Assembly (NCBI RefSeq): GCF_044769865.1
Contig: NZ_JBIZWA010000001.1
Coordinates: 682,001 to 746,000 of the forward strand
Direction of reading: 5' to 3'
Length of the DNA: 64,000 nt
From: Homoserinimonas sp044769865
GTDB taxonomy: Bacteria; Actinomycetota; Actinomycetes; Actinomycetales; Microbacteriaceae
Below the pieces are notes generated by a model. The model ran no database searches and was not told where the DNA came from. It worked only from the letters and a program-made list of their open reading frames with translations. This document shows positions 15,477 to 23,270 of this stretch, piece after piece (within the stretch, counting starts at the first letter, position 1; every line of letters begins with the position of its first letter). The position numbers and the translations under genes were made by a program.

Positions 15477-16558
15477 TGAGCCAGGCAAGCGCAACCGACC
15501 GCGCACTTCCCAACACCTACGCCGCAGGACTCCTCGGCAAGCGCGTGCCGTGGTACGTGCTCGGGGCAGCATTCGCCATCTCGGCCGTGAGCTTCTTCCT
15601 CATCGGGCAGGCTGAAGGCGGCGACTTCAACATCGTTGGCGTCGTGCTCGTCACCGCCCTGCTCTACATGGCAGGCATCTATGTGACGTCCCTCCTCATC
15701 GAGGGCCGGCGCAAGGCGACCGACCGACTCGTCACCGCGCTCGTCGGCACGGCCTTCGTCGTGGCGCTCCTGCCGCTCATCTCGCTCATCTTCACGGTCA
15801 TCTCCAACGGCACCGCCCGCTTCGACCTGGAGTTCTTCACCTACTCGATGCGCAACATCGTCGGCGAGGGCGGCGGCATCGTCCACGCGATCGTCGGCAC
15901 CCTGCTCATGACACTGACGGCGGCGCTCATCTCGGTGCCAATCGGCCTCCTCGCCGCGATCTACCTCGTCGAATACGGTCGCGGCACCCTCGCTCGGGCC
16001 ATCACCTTCTTTGTCGACGTCATGACCGGCATCCCCTCGATCGTCGCGGGCCTCTTCGCATACTCGGTCTTCGCAATCTTCTTCGGCCCCGGCATCAAGC
16101 TCGGCATCGCCGGGGCGATCGCCCTCTCGGTGCTCATGATCCCGATCGTCGTGCGTTCCTGCGAAGACATGCTCAAGCTGGTTCCCAACGAGCTGCGCGA
16201 GGCCGCGTACGCACTCGGCGTGCCCAAGTGGCTGACCGTCATGAAGGTCGTGCTGCCGACCTCCATCGCCGGCATCATGACCGGCGTCACGCTCGCGATC
16301 GCCCGCGTCATCGGCGAGACGGCACCACTGCTCGTCGCCGCCGGCTTCACCAACAACCTCAACTACAACCTCACCGAGGGGCGCATGCAGAGCCTGCCCG
16401 TGCTGGTCTACAACCAGTACGTGAGCCAGGGCTCCGTACCGCAGGCCTACCTCGACCGCGCCTGGGCCGGAGCGCTCACCCTGATCCTCATCGTCATGGT
16501 GCTCAACCTCGCCGCCCGACTCATCGCCAAGTACTTCGCGCCCAAGACGGGCAGGTAA
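15476..16558 (+). CDS. pstA: Phosphate ABC transporter permease PstA
   Basis: Second permease half of the Pst importer. At 360 residues it is longer than many PstA proteins because of an N-terminal extension with additional hydrophobic helices (about residues 28-48 and 56-78) before the usual six-helix core. The EAA coupling loop is visible as REAAYALGVPKWLTVMKVVLP. Such extended PstA proteins occur in other actinobacteria. The start codon shares a base with the pstC stop, and pstB follows after 8 bp. Confidence 0.95.
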   Translation: MSQASATDRALPNTYAAGLLGKRVPWYVLGAAFAISAVSFFLIGQAEGGDFNIVGVVLVTALLYMAGIYVTSLLIEGRRKATDRLVTALVGTAFVVALLPLISLIFTVISNGTARFDLEFFTYSMRNIVGEGGGIVHAIVGTLLMTLTAALISVPIGLLAAIYLVEYGRGTLARAITFFVDVMTGIPSIVAGLFAYSVFAIFFGPGIKLGIAGAIALSVLMIPIVVRSCEDMLKLVPNELREAAYALGVPKWLTVMKVVLPTSIAGIMTGVTLAIARVIGETAPLLVAAGFTNNLNYNLTEGRMQSLPVLVYNQYVSQGSVPQAYLDRAWAGALTLILIVMVLNLAARLIAKYFAPKTGR

Positions 16559-16566
16559 GGATCCCA

Positions 16567-17346
16567 GTGTCAAAGAGAATTGAAGTTCGCGACCTCGACG
16601 TCTACTACGGCAAGTTCAAGGCCGTGGAGGGCATCACCCTCAACATCGAACCGCGCAGCGTCACCGCCTTCATCGGCCCCTCCGGCTGCGGCAAGTCGAC
16701 CTTCCTGCGCACGCTCAACCGCATGCACGAGGTCATCCCTGGCGCCTACGTCGACGGCGAGGTACTGATCGACGGCAGCAACCTCTACGGTGCCGGCGTC
16801 GACCCCGTGCTCGTGCGTCGCCAGGTCGGCATGGTGTTCCAGCGGCCCAACCCGTTCCCCACCATGTCGATCAGGGAGAACGTGCTCGCGGGCGTCAAGC
16901 TCAACAACCGCAGCATCTCCAAGTCGGATGCCGATGACCTGGTCGAGAAGTCACTCCGGGGCGCGAACCTCTGGAACGAGGTCAAGGACCGCCTCGAGCG
17001 CCCCGGCTCCGGCCTCTCGGGCGGGCAGCAGCAGCGTCTCTGCATCGCCCGGGCGATCGCCGTCTCGCCCGACGTGCTCCTCATGGACGAGCCCTGTTCC
17101 GCCCTCGACCCGATCTCGACGCTCGCGATCGAGGACCTCATCGAGGAGCTCAAGACCGACTACACGATCGTGATCGTGACCCACAACATGCAGCAGGCAT
17201 CCCGAGTGTCTGACAAGACGGCGTTCTTCAACATCGCCGGCACGGGTGCCCCCGGCAAGCTCATCGAGTACGACGACACCAACACGATCTTCTCGAAGCC
17301 GGCCGAGCAGGCGACCGAGGACTACGTCTCCGGCAAGTTCGGGTAA
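16567..17346 (+). CDS. pstB: Phosphate ABC transporter ATP-binding protein PstB
   Basis: ATPase of the Pst phosphate importer, 259 residues. All nucleotide-binding motifs are intact: Walker A GPSGCGKST, Q-loop VFQRPNPFP, signature LSGGQQQR, Walker B VLLMDEPCSALD and the H-loop VTHNMQQA. The GTG at 16567 is preceded by an AAGGA ribosome site (16557-16561) and gives the usual start before the RIEVRDLDVYYG strand. It completes the pstS-pstC-pstA-pstB transcript. Confidence 0.97.
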   Translation: MSKRIEVRDLDVYYGKFKAVEGITLNIEPRSVTAFIGPSGCGKSTFLRTLNRMHEVIPGAYVDGEVLIDGSNLYGAGVDPVLVRRQVGMVFQRPNPFPTMSIRENVLAGVKLNNRSISKSDADDLVEKSLRGANLWNEVKDRLERPGSGLSGGQQQRLCIARAIAVSPDVLLMDEPCSALDPISTLAIEDLIEELKTDYTIVIVTHNMQQASRVSDKTAFFNIAGTGAPGKLIEYDDTNTIFSKPAEQATEDYVSGKFG

Positions 17347-17396
17347 TCCGTAGCCTCGCCCTCGACAGGCTCCGCACCAGCCCGGATGATGGGGTC

Positions 17397-18011
17397 GTGG
17401 AGAAGATCGACTTCAAGGAGACACTCGACTGCTACAGGGTCGCTCCGAACGAGTTCCGGGAACTCCACGTTCCCGAGATGCGGTACCTGGCCGTCGACGG
17501 TCGCGGGGACCCCAACACGCCGGGCCTCACGCAAGCGATCGAGGCCCTCTACCCCGTGGCATACGCCCTTAAGTTCGACAGTAAGCGGCGGCTCGACCGC
17601 GACTACGTCGTGCCGCCGCTCGAGGGCCTGTGGTGGGCGGATGACCTGAGCGCCTTCACGACGGCGCGCGACAAGAGCAAATGGCAGTGGAGGGTCATGC
17701 TCATGATCCCCGAGTGGCTGGATGACGCCGCCGTGGCCGACGCGATCGATTCGACCCGCGCCAAGAAGTCACCCGAACGTATCGATGACGTGCGCATGGA
17801 GACCCTCACGGAGGGACGCTGCGTGCAGCTCCTGCACGTGGGCGCATTCGATGACGAGGGCGGTGTGCTCGCGCAATTGCACGAAGAGTACCTGCCCCAG
17901 CACGGCCTCCGGCCGACGGGACGTCACCACGAGATCTACCTCAGCGATTTCACGCGGGTCGCCCCCGAGAAGCAGCGCACGATCCTGCGGCAGCCGGTCG
18001 CATCCGCGTGA
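17397..18011 (+). CDS. GyrI-like small-molecule-binding domain protein
   Basis: Stand-alone protein of 204 residues with the GyrI-like/SOUL-type effector-binding fold, related to the ligand-binding half of multidrug-response regulators but without a DNA-binding domain. Supporting features are the strand pattern around PEMRYLAVDGRGDPN, the PLEGLWWADD segment with adjacent tryptophans that could line a ligand pocket, and the C-terminal GRHHEIYLSDFTRVAPEK segment. Such free GyrI-like proteins may act as hydrolases or binders of cyclic or drug-like compounds; the ligand is unknown. GTG start at 17397. Confidence 0.75.
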   Translation: MEKIDFKETLDCYRVAPNEFRELHVPEMRYLAVDGRGDPNTPGLTQAIEALYPVAYALKFDSKRRLDRDYVVPPLEGLWWADDLSAFTTARDKSKWQWRVMLMIPEWLDDAAVADAIDSTRAKKSPERIDDVRMETLTEGRCVQLLHVGAFDDEGGVLAQLHEEYLPQHGLRPTGRHHEIYLSDFTRVAPEKQRTILRQPVASA

Positions 18012-18017
18012 CCGGAC

Positions 18018-18376
18018 GCCGGCGGCGGTGAAGAAAGAGTGAGTGCCAGACCGCAGAAACGCCTCTCGGCGCGAGGCCGCTCGAAGCGGCGAATTTTGGA
18101 GCCCGGGGTTACTGCGGCCCGACCTCCACGAGTTTACCCGGGGCTTCCGGGGTACCCAACTTGAGCGGGCACGCTCTCGGCGAACGTTGCTGGACTGAGT
18201 GCGGGCGCTGCGGTTCCTGATGCACTTTTTCGCCGACACGCCGGTCGCGACATCCGAAGCATGGCGTGTCGCCCGAAAAGTGGTGCAGTAACCGCAAGCC
18301 TGCGCCATGGCGGGCGACGACGCGAGCGGGCACTCAGCCGAGGACGGCGGGCAGCGGCAGCTGAGACGGAGTCCGC
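18018..18376. other. Structured non-coding stretch of about 360 bp
   Basis: No convincing gene lies here; the short open frames have no recognisable domain. Instead it contains nested inverted repeats: a small GCCGC-TCGAA-GCGGC hairpin near 18080, a CCCGGGG-centred imperfect repeat around 18100-18160, and a long imperfect stem with arms 18221-18242 and 18263-18287 (both carrying CGACACGCC or its complement). Flanking pieces such as GCGGTT/AACCGC and CTGAGTGC/GCACTCAG extend this stem outward. It could be a structured RNA or a decayed miniature repeat element. Confidence 0.45.
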
Positions 18377-19006
18377 TCAGTCGAGTGATCCGGCGCGCCA
18401 CAGTTTGGCGCAGGTCACGAGTTCGACGGCCATGTGGCTGAGGCGGGATGCCTTAGCCGTGAGTGCGCTCGCCCGATCGGGTGATGTCGTCTCAAGGTCG
18501 TCCGCGACATCCGTTGCGCCCAGCGACGTGAGGCGGCAGAACGCGGCGGCGCGCTCGAGGGCGACCGCGAAGTCGCCATCGAAGAGGCCGCGCAGGATCT
18601 GGTCGGCGAGCGCTGTGATCTCCGCCGCACCAGTCGGCACCGTCGCGCCAGCAACGACGGGATCGATCGTGACGGCGAGTTCGGTGCCGCGACGGTACAG
18701 GAACGACGACTCCTCGGCATCCTGTCGCGTCAATGCGCGCAGCAAATAGATAGCCCACAGGGCGCCAGGGAGGCTGCGCGGGCTCGCACGCGACCACAAC
18801 TCCGCGATCGCGTCGATGCCATGGTGGTCGGTGTATTCCACGAGCCGGTCGATGATCTCGGTCTCCGGAGCATCCCGTACTCGGCTCAGGAGCGCGGCCG
18901 CCGTGTCGTGGGCGATGCGACTCACCTGGGCAGGGTCGTCGCCACCCAGGAAGTCGTCGAAGCGTGAGCCCGCGAAGAGGGTCGGCTTGTGGAAGTCTTC
19001 GGCCAT
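18377..19006 (-). CDS. Conserved actinobacterial hypothetical protein
   Basis: Soluble, mostly alpha-helical protein of 209 residues with no domain I can name. It resembles a family widespread in actinobacteria beginning with a segment like DFHKPTLFAGSRFDDFLGGDDPAQV and containing a conserved LWSRASPRSLPGALWAIYLLR motif. No catalytic residues or membrane segments are evident. A TACCCT box exactly 6 nt before the ATG supports the start at 19006 and a leaderless transcript. Confidence 0.72.
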   Translation of the reverse strand: MAEDFHKPTLFAGSRFDDFLGGDDPAQVSRIAHDTAAALLSRVRDAPETEIIDRLVEYTDHHGIDAIAELWSRASPRSLPGALWAIYLLRALTRQDAEESSFLYRRGTELAVTIDPVVAGATVPTGAAEITALADQILRGLFDGDFAVALERAAAFCRLTSLGATDVADDLETTSPDRASALTAKASRLSHMAVELVTCAKLWRAGSLD

Positions 19007-19012
19007 CGTTCA

Positions 19013-19018
19013 AGGGTA
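19013..19018 (-). promoter_or_regulatory. Leaderless -10 element
   Basis: TACCCT on the minus strand, 6 nt before the ATG at 19006. Same geometry as before gpmA, pstS1 and galM. Confidence 0.5.
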
Positions 19019-19048
19019 CGCCCGCGACATCCGTGCCCCCAGTGGCGT

Positions 19049-19105
19049 CGAGTTGCCCACTTCGGCTGCTTCAAGTGCGGCGGAGCAGCAGAAGTGGGCA
19101 ACTCG
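19049..19105. repeat. Long intergenic inverted repeat
   Basis: Perfect 15-bp arms (CGAGTTGCCCACTTC at 19049-19063 and its complement at 19091-19105) continue inward as GGCTGCT/AGCAGCA with one mismatch, leaving a loop of about 13 nt. It sits between the divergent 209-residue protein gene and tRNA-Lys. No T tract follows, so it is not an obvious terminator; it looks like an intergenic palindromic repeat element. Confidence 0.7.
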
Positions 19106-19164
19106 GCGGCAGGCAGCGCTGACGGAGCGAACGGATGCCCCGGGGTTGTAGATTGGGAAGGTAC

Positions 19165-19237
19165 GGGCCTGTAGCTCAGTCGGTAGAGCATCGGACTTTT
19201 AATCCGCGGGTCGTGGGTTCGAGCCCCACCGGGCCCA
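19165..19237 (+). tRNA. tRNA-Lys(TTT)
   Basis: Full cloverleaf of 73 nt. The acceptor GGGCCTG pairs with CGGGCCC (one G-T wobble), the D arm carries AGCTCAGTCGGTAGAGC, the anticodon loop CTTTTAA gives anticodon TTT, and the T arm is GTGGG-TTCGAGC-CCCAC. The discriminator is A and no CCA is encoded. A TAGATT box at 19149-19154 may be its -10. No integrase or duplicated 3' end follows, so it is not a visible island attachment site. Confidence 0.97.
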
Positions 19238-19254
19238 CTGCTTCTTCTGAATTC

Positions 19255-19524
19255 CTAGCGTTCAGCTTCCAGGATCGGGGCGCGCCACCGCAGGGCTTGA
19301 ACGGTGAGCCACAACAGCGATGATGCGGCGCCGACGGCAGCAAAGGCGACCGCCCACGCGAGCGACGACGCCGGGTAGAAGCCGAGCACGCTGGCCTCCC
19401 CGATGCCAAGCAGCCCGATGAGGCCGCCGATCGCCAGACAGGCCACCCCGAGCCCGAACAGCCAGCTGACGTATGGGTTGCGAGGTGTGGGCACGTTGCG
19501 GATGGGAAGCGTCGTCTGTGTCAC
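19255..19524 (-). CDS. Small membrane protein with two helices
   Basis: Hypothetical protein of 89 residues. Two hydrophobic segments are predicted at about residues 18-40 (SWLFGLGVACLAIGGLIGLL) and 48-72, with a short basic C-terminus (LRWRAPILEAER). The GTG at 19524 gives a compact product beginning MTQTTLPIRN; longer starts would add an arginine-rich leader. Only 17 bp separate its end from tRNA-Lys on the other strand. No family recognised. Confidence 0.65.
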   Translation of the reverse strand: MTQTTLPIRNVPTPRNPYVSWLFGLGVACLAIGGLIGLLGIGEASVLGFYPASSLAWAVAFAAVGAASSLLWLTVQALRWRAPILEAER

Positions 19525-19605
19525 GAAGCCACCGTACCGCCGCGCGAGCGCCGGCCACAGACCCGGGCTCCCCAACCGTGCCCACCGTGGTGCCCCACTG
19601 CCCCA

Positions 19606-20790
19606 TTACCGCTTCGCGCGCAGCGTCTCCAGGAACGCCCCGATGCGGGCGATGCCCTCGGCCAGTTCTGCCCGGGATGCCGCGTACGAGAGCCGCACGT
19701 GACTGTTGGCGGTCGCCGCGGCGAAGTCGCGCCCGGGCGTGAGTGCCACGTGGGCTTCGCGCAGCACGCGCTCGCAGAACGTCCAGGCATCCAGCCCGGT
19801 CGAGGTGACGTCGAAGTAGGCATAGAACGCGCCATCCGGTTCGACTGGAACATGCAGCCCGATCTCGGCGAGGCCATCGAGCACGATGCGGCGCCGTGCC
19901 GCCAGCTCGAGGCGCCGCTCCTCGCTGATGGCGAGAGATTCGGGCGTGAACGCCGCGAGGGCGGCCTGCTGCGCAGGAGCGGAGGCGCTGAGGAAGTAGT
20001 GCATCGCGAGCCGCTCGACCGGCTCGACGAGCACCTTGGGCAGCACGACCCAGCCGAGGCGCCATCCGGTCATGCCGAAATACTTGGAGAAGCTGCCGAC
20101 CGCGATCGCGTCGGGGTCGCTTGCCAGCACGGTGCGGGCCGGGGTGCCGTCGGGCGCGGGGTCGGCGAGGTCGAGGTAGATCTCGTCGACGATGCGCCAC
20201 GCGCCCCGCTCGCGGGCAAGAGCGCAGATCGCGGCGAGCTCCGCGGGAGGCACCGAGGTGCCGGTGGGGTTCGAGGGGCTCGCGAGCATGACGGCGGTCG
20301 TGCGCTCGGTCCACGCCGCCTCGACGGATGCCGCATCGAGCTGGTAGCGGGACTCCGCGGTGGTCGGCACAGACACGATCGTGCCGCCAAAGGTGCGCAC
20401 GAGCTCCTGGTTGGCGGGATACGAGGGGTCGGCGGTGATGACCTCGTCGCCGGGGTCGGTGGTCGCGGCGGCGACGAGCAGCAGCGCGGAGGAGGCACCG
20501 GTCGTGATCGCGATGCGCGCCGGGTCGACCTCGACACCGTGCTTGTCCCGGTAGAACCCCGCGATCGCCTGGCGCAGGGCGGGCAGGCCGAGGGCCGGCG
20601 TGTACGAGAGGGGCCGCCCGTCCATGGCTTCGCGCATGGCCTCGCGTACCGCGGGTGGCGCCCCGAAGTCCGGCTCGCCGAGCGAGAGCTTCACGACGTG
20701 GTGCCCCTCGGCCTCGATCGCGTTGGCCTGCTGGAAGAACGCAATAGCATGGAACGGAGGGATGTCCTGGGCCCGCTTGGCGATGGTCAT
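19606..20790 (-). CDS. Class I/II PLP-dependent aminotransferase
   Basis: Fold-type I aminotransferase of 394 residues (397 if the ATG at 20799 is used). Motifs are the substrate-binding start LSLGEPDFGAPP, the GASSALLLVA cofactor loop, SPSNPTGT, DEIYLDL, and the PLP-binding lysine in SFSKYFGMTGWRLGW. The C-terminal arginine for the substrate carboxylate is in SHVRLSYA. The pattern is that of the aspartate/alanine-type group Ib aminotransferases; the amino donor cannot be assigned from sequence alone. It stands alone, so context gives no pathway. Confidence 0.88.
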   Translation of the reverse strand: MTIAKRAQDIPPFHAIAFFQQANAIEAEGHHVVKLSLGEPDFGAPPAVREAMREAMDGRPLSYTPALGLPALRQAIAGFYRDKHGVEVDPARIAITTGASSALLLVAAATTDPGDEVITADPSYPANQELVRTFGGTIVSVPTTAESRYQLDAASVEAAWTERTTAVMLASPSNPTGTSVPPAELAAICALARERGAWRIVDEIYLDLADPAPDGTPARTVLASDPDAIAVGSFSKYFGMTGWRLGWVVLPKVLVEPVERLAMHYFLSASAPAQQAALAAFTPESLAISEERRLELAARRRIVLDGLAEIGLHVPVEPDGAFYAYFDVTSTGLDAWTFCERVLREAHVALTPGRDFAAATANSHVRLSYAASRAELAEGIARIGAFLETLRAKR

Positions 20791-20803
20791 ACCGCCCATC
20801 GAA

Positions 20804-21154
20804 TCATGCGCGCCGCCCGCCGCGCGATGCAGCTCCGACCCCGTTCACAGAACCCGGCTGCCCGTGCGCCCGCACGAAGTGCAGGTGCGCGGCATAGCAG
20901 GCGCCCCGCAGGGTGCGGTAGTAGCCGATCAGCTGGCGCCCCTCCGGCTCGCCCGTCACGGCGCGGTAGCCGCGCTCCCCATTGATCTCGATCATCCGCA
21001 CGATCGCGTAGCGGCGCTCGTACTGGTCGAGCATCCACCACTCCCCCGGTCGCTGCTCAACGGCCGAGAGGATCGGATGCCAGTGCGGGCGATAGGTGCG
21101 CTGCGCGCGGGCGGATGCGTCGACGCCGTCTTGAACGCTGTGTCGTAGTGCCAT
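20804..21154 (-). CDS. Conserved hypothetical protein
   Basis: Soluble protein of 116 residues. The core (about residues 30-95) is rich in aromatic residues, with GEWWMLDQYERRYAIVRMIE, RGYRAVTGEPEGRQLIGYYRTL and ACYAAHLHF, suggesting a small alpha/beta fold. Similar proteins are common in Microbacteriaceae but have no known role. An AGGGAG site upstream supports the ATG at 21154. The glycine/arginine-rich tail is likely disordered. Confidence 0.7.
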   Translation of the reverse strand: MALRHSVQDGVDASARAQRTYRPHWHPILSAVEQRPGEWWMLDQYERRYAIVRMIEINGERGYRAVTGEPEGRQLIGYYRTLRGACYAAHLHFVRAHGQPGSVNGVGAASRGGRRA

Positions 21155-21234
21155 GTGGTGCTCCCTGTGGTGCTGGAGCAGTCCGGCCACTGCAGGACTC
21201 GATGGTACGACCGACCGCCGACACGGAAAAGGGG

Positions 21235-22329
21235 TCAGACGACGGTGGCGCCGAAGGCGAGGCCGAGCGCGTAGGTGACGGCGGCGGCGCCGAAGCCGAT
21301 CGCGAGCTGCCGTAGCGCACGCCAGTGGGGCGGCCCGCCAGACAGCACGCCGACCACGCCGCCCGTGACGAGCAGCGCGACGCCCACGATGGCCGCGGCG
21401 ACGACGACCGCCAGCATGCCCTCAAGGCCGACAAGGTAGGGCAGCACGGGCAGCAGCGCACCCGTCGCGAAGAAGCAGAAGCTCGAGAGGGCGGCCCCGG
21501 TTGCCGAGCCGACCTCCTCGTGCGTCGCGGCCACCGGCACCTCGCCGGAGGCGTCGCTGCTGCGGAGGGTTGCGATGGTCTTGCGGGCCCGGGCATCCGC
21601 CTCGACCGGATCCATGCCGCGCGCACGGTAGACGAGCGCGAGTTCATTGGCGTCGACATCGAGGTCGGGCAGCACCCGCTGCGTGCGTGGGTCGGGGTCG
21701 GATGCCGCGAGCAGCTCGCGCTGCGACCGCACCGACACGTACTCTCCCGCCGCCATTGAGAGGGCGCCTGCGAAGAGGCCCGCGATGCCCGTCGCGAGGA
21801 TGATCGAGGGCGCCACACCGGTCGCCCCGATCCCCATGACGAGTGCCAGGTTGCTCACGAGCCCGTCGTTTGCCCCGAAGACGGCGGCCCGGAAGGACCC
21901 CGAAATTCGGGCACGCCCCCGCGCCGCGAGGCCGCGCACCACCTCGCCGTGGATGCGCTCGTCGGCGGCCATCGCGGCGGTCGCGTCGGCATCCGCCTCG
22001 TACGGCGAACGCGCCTCGGCACGCTGCGCCAGGGCGAGCACGAACACCGAGCCGAAGCGTCGCGCGAGCCAGCCGAGGGCACGCGTGCGCAGGGCACCCC
22101 GCCGCGGCGGCCCCACCTCGTCGCCGAGGAGCGCGATCCAGTGTTGTTCGTGCCTCGCCTCCGCCTCGGCGAGCGCCAGCAGGATCTCCCGCTCCTCCCC
22201 CTCGCGACGCCCCGCGAGGTCGCGGTAGACGGCGGCCTCGGCCCGCTCGTCCGCAAGATAGCGGCGCCAGCGACGGATCTGGGAACGGCTCGGCTGCGGA
22301 TGCGGCTCCCCGGGCACGTCAGCCGGCAT
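21235..22329 (-). CDS. Ferritin-like/VIT1 fusion, Fe/Mn transporter
   Basis: Protein of 364 residues joining an N-terminal ferritin/rubrerythrin-like four-helix domain (about 15-140) to a C-terminal VIT1/CCC1 metal transporter domain (about 145-360). Metal-ligand pattern is seen as EAEARHEQHW and in the ADERIHGEVVR helix. The transporter signature AAVFGANDGLVSNLALVMGI opens helix 1, and two further hydrophobic pairs end the protein. Related fusion proteins (for example MbfA) export iron and are activated by iron and peroxide. The gene overlaps the aldose epimerase gene by 11 bp. Confidence 0.87.
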   Translation of the reverse strand: MPADVPGEPHPQPSRSQIRRWRRYLADERAEAAVYRDLAGRREGEEREILLALAEAEARHEQHWIALLGDEVGPPRRGALRTRALGWLARRFGSVFVLALAQRAEARSPYEADADATAAMAADERIHGEVVRGLAARGRARISGSFRAAVFGANDGLVSNLALVMGIGATGVAPSIILATGIAGLFAGALSMAAGEYVSVRSQRELLAASDPDPRTQRVLPDLDVDANELALVYRARGMDPVEADARARKTIATLRSSDASGEVPVAATHEEVGSATGAALSSFCFFATGALLPVLPYLVGLEGMLAVVVAAAIVGVALLVTGGVVGVLSGGPPHWRALRQLAIGFGAAAVTYALGLAFGATVV

Positions 22330-23242
22330 AGTCGATGCCCCACGAGGTCGACCAGACCTCGTCGGGGGCGAGCCAGCGCAGTCCGAGCCCGCTGTTGAAG
22401 GCGTCGGGCGGTGCCGTCATCGGCTCGATCGCAACCGCGAGGCCCATGCCGTCAGCCTTCGGGAACTCGCGCGTCGTGAACACCTGTACCCAGCGCCAGT
22501 CCTGCTCCTGCCAGATGTGCAGGGCTCGCCCGTCGGGGGCGGCGAGGCTGTGGGTGATGCGTCCGTCGCGCTCCGTGAGGTCGCCGAAGGCGTCGTCGAG
22601 CGAGAGCTGGCCGACGGCGCGGCCCTTGCTGAGATCGAAGTCCGTGCCGGGCACCGCGACATCGCCGGTCGGGTTCAGCCGGTCATCCACCCCGACCCTG
22701 GAACCAGCCTCGATCGTGAGCGTGAGCTCCTCGACGGGCACGTCACCGAGGCGGAAGAAGGGATGCACGCCGAACGCGACGGGCGCGGCGGCGGCCGAGC
22801 GGTTGGTGGCGCTGTGGGTGACCCGCAGCCCGCCCTCGACGAGCTCGCAGCGCACGCTCGTGTCGACCATGAACGGGTAGCCGTGCTGCGGGAACACGGT
22901 GGCCGCGAGCGTGATCGCGGCAGCCGTGCGCTCCACGACCGTGTAGGGCGCGTTGCGGAGGAGACCGTGGATGGCGTTGCCGCGTGCCGGCTCCGTGATG
23001 TCGAGCTGCTGGGTCTCGCCGTCGAGCTGCCAGCGGCCGTCACGCACGCGGTTGGGCCACGGCGCGAGCACGATGCCGCAGCCGAAGGGCGGCAGGGTGT
23101 CTTCGGCGAAGGGTTCCGTGAGGGCCACCCCGTCGACCTCGAACACCCGGAGCGCTGCAGCAAGCTCCGTTATGATGGCTCGGCCGGTGTGGCCGCCCCC
23201 TGAGAACGACAGTTCGAACTGTTCTCCCGTGTGCGCACGCAT
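22319..23242 (-). CDS. galM: Aldose 1-epimerase family protein
   Basis: Galactose mutarotase-type protein of 307 residues, proposed to interconvert alpha and beta anomers ahead of galactokinase. Family motifs include APWPNRVRDGRW near the N-terminus, the catalytic-histidine segments NAIHGLLR and AFGVHPFFRLG, and the conserved acidic EPMTAPPDAFN segment. It is divergent from galT-galK across a 28-bp gap, which supports a role in galactose use. TAGGCT exactly 6 nt before the ATG points to a leaderless mRNA. The 3' end overlaps the ferritin-VIT1 gene. Confidence 0.85.
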   Translation of the reverse strand: MRAHTGEQFELSFSGGGHTGRAIITELAAALRVFEVDGVALTEPFAEDTLPPFGCGIVLAPWPNRVRDGRWQLDGETQQLDITEPARGNAIHGLLRNAPYTVVERTAAAITLAATVFPQHGYPFMVDTSVRCELVEGGLRVTHSATNRSAAAAPVAFGVHPFFRLGDVPVEELTLTIEAGSRVGVDDRLNPTGDVAVPGTDFDLSKGRAVGQLSLDDAFGDLTERDGRITHSLAAPDGRALHIWQEQDWRWVQVFTTREFPKADGMGLAVAIEPMTAPPDAFNSGLGLRWLAPDEVWSTSWGIDYAG

Positions 23243-23248
23243 GCCGTC

Positions 23249-23254
23249 AGCCTA
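23249..23254 (-). promoter_or_regulatory. Leaderless -10 element of galM
   Basis: TAGGCT on the minus strand, 6 nt before the galM ATG at 23242. It lies in the short gap shared with galT. Confidence 0.55.
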
Positions 23255-23270
23255 GAGCGAAAAGGGTGCC

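Noticed and set aside
14951..16573. A 540-residue minus-strand frame across pstC and pstA
   Set aside because: Composition is dominated by aspartate, glutamate, glycine and arginine, as expected from antisense of GC-rich membrane-protein codons; pstC and pstA motifs are on the other strand.
17769..18401. A 210-residue minus-strand frame covering the structured gap
   Set aside because: No domain, runs into the GyrI-like gene on the opposite strand, and interrupts the inverted repeats rather than explaining them.
19165..19237. tRNA-Lys as an island attachment site
   Set aside because: No integrase, no duplicated tRNA 3' end and no change in composition were seen on either side.
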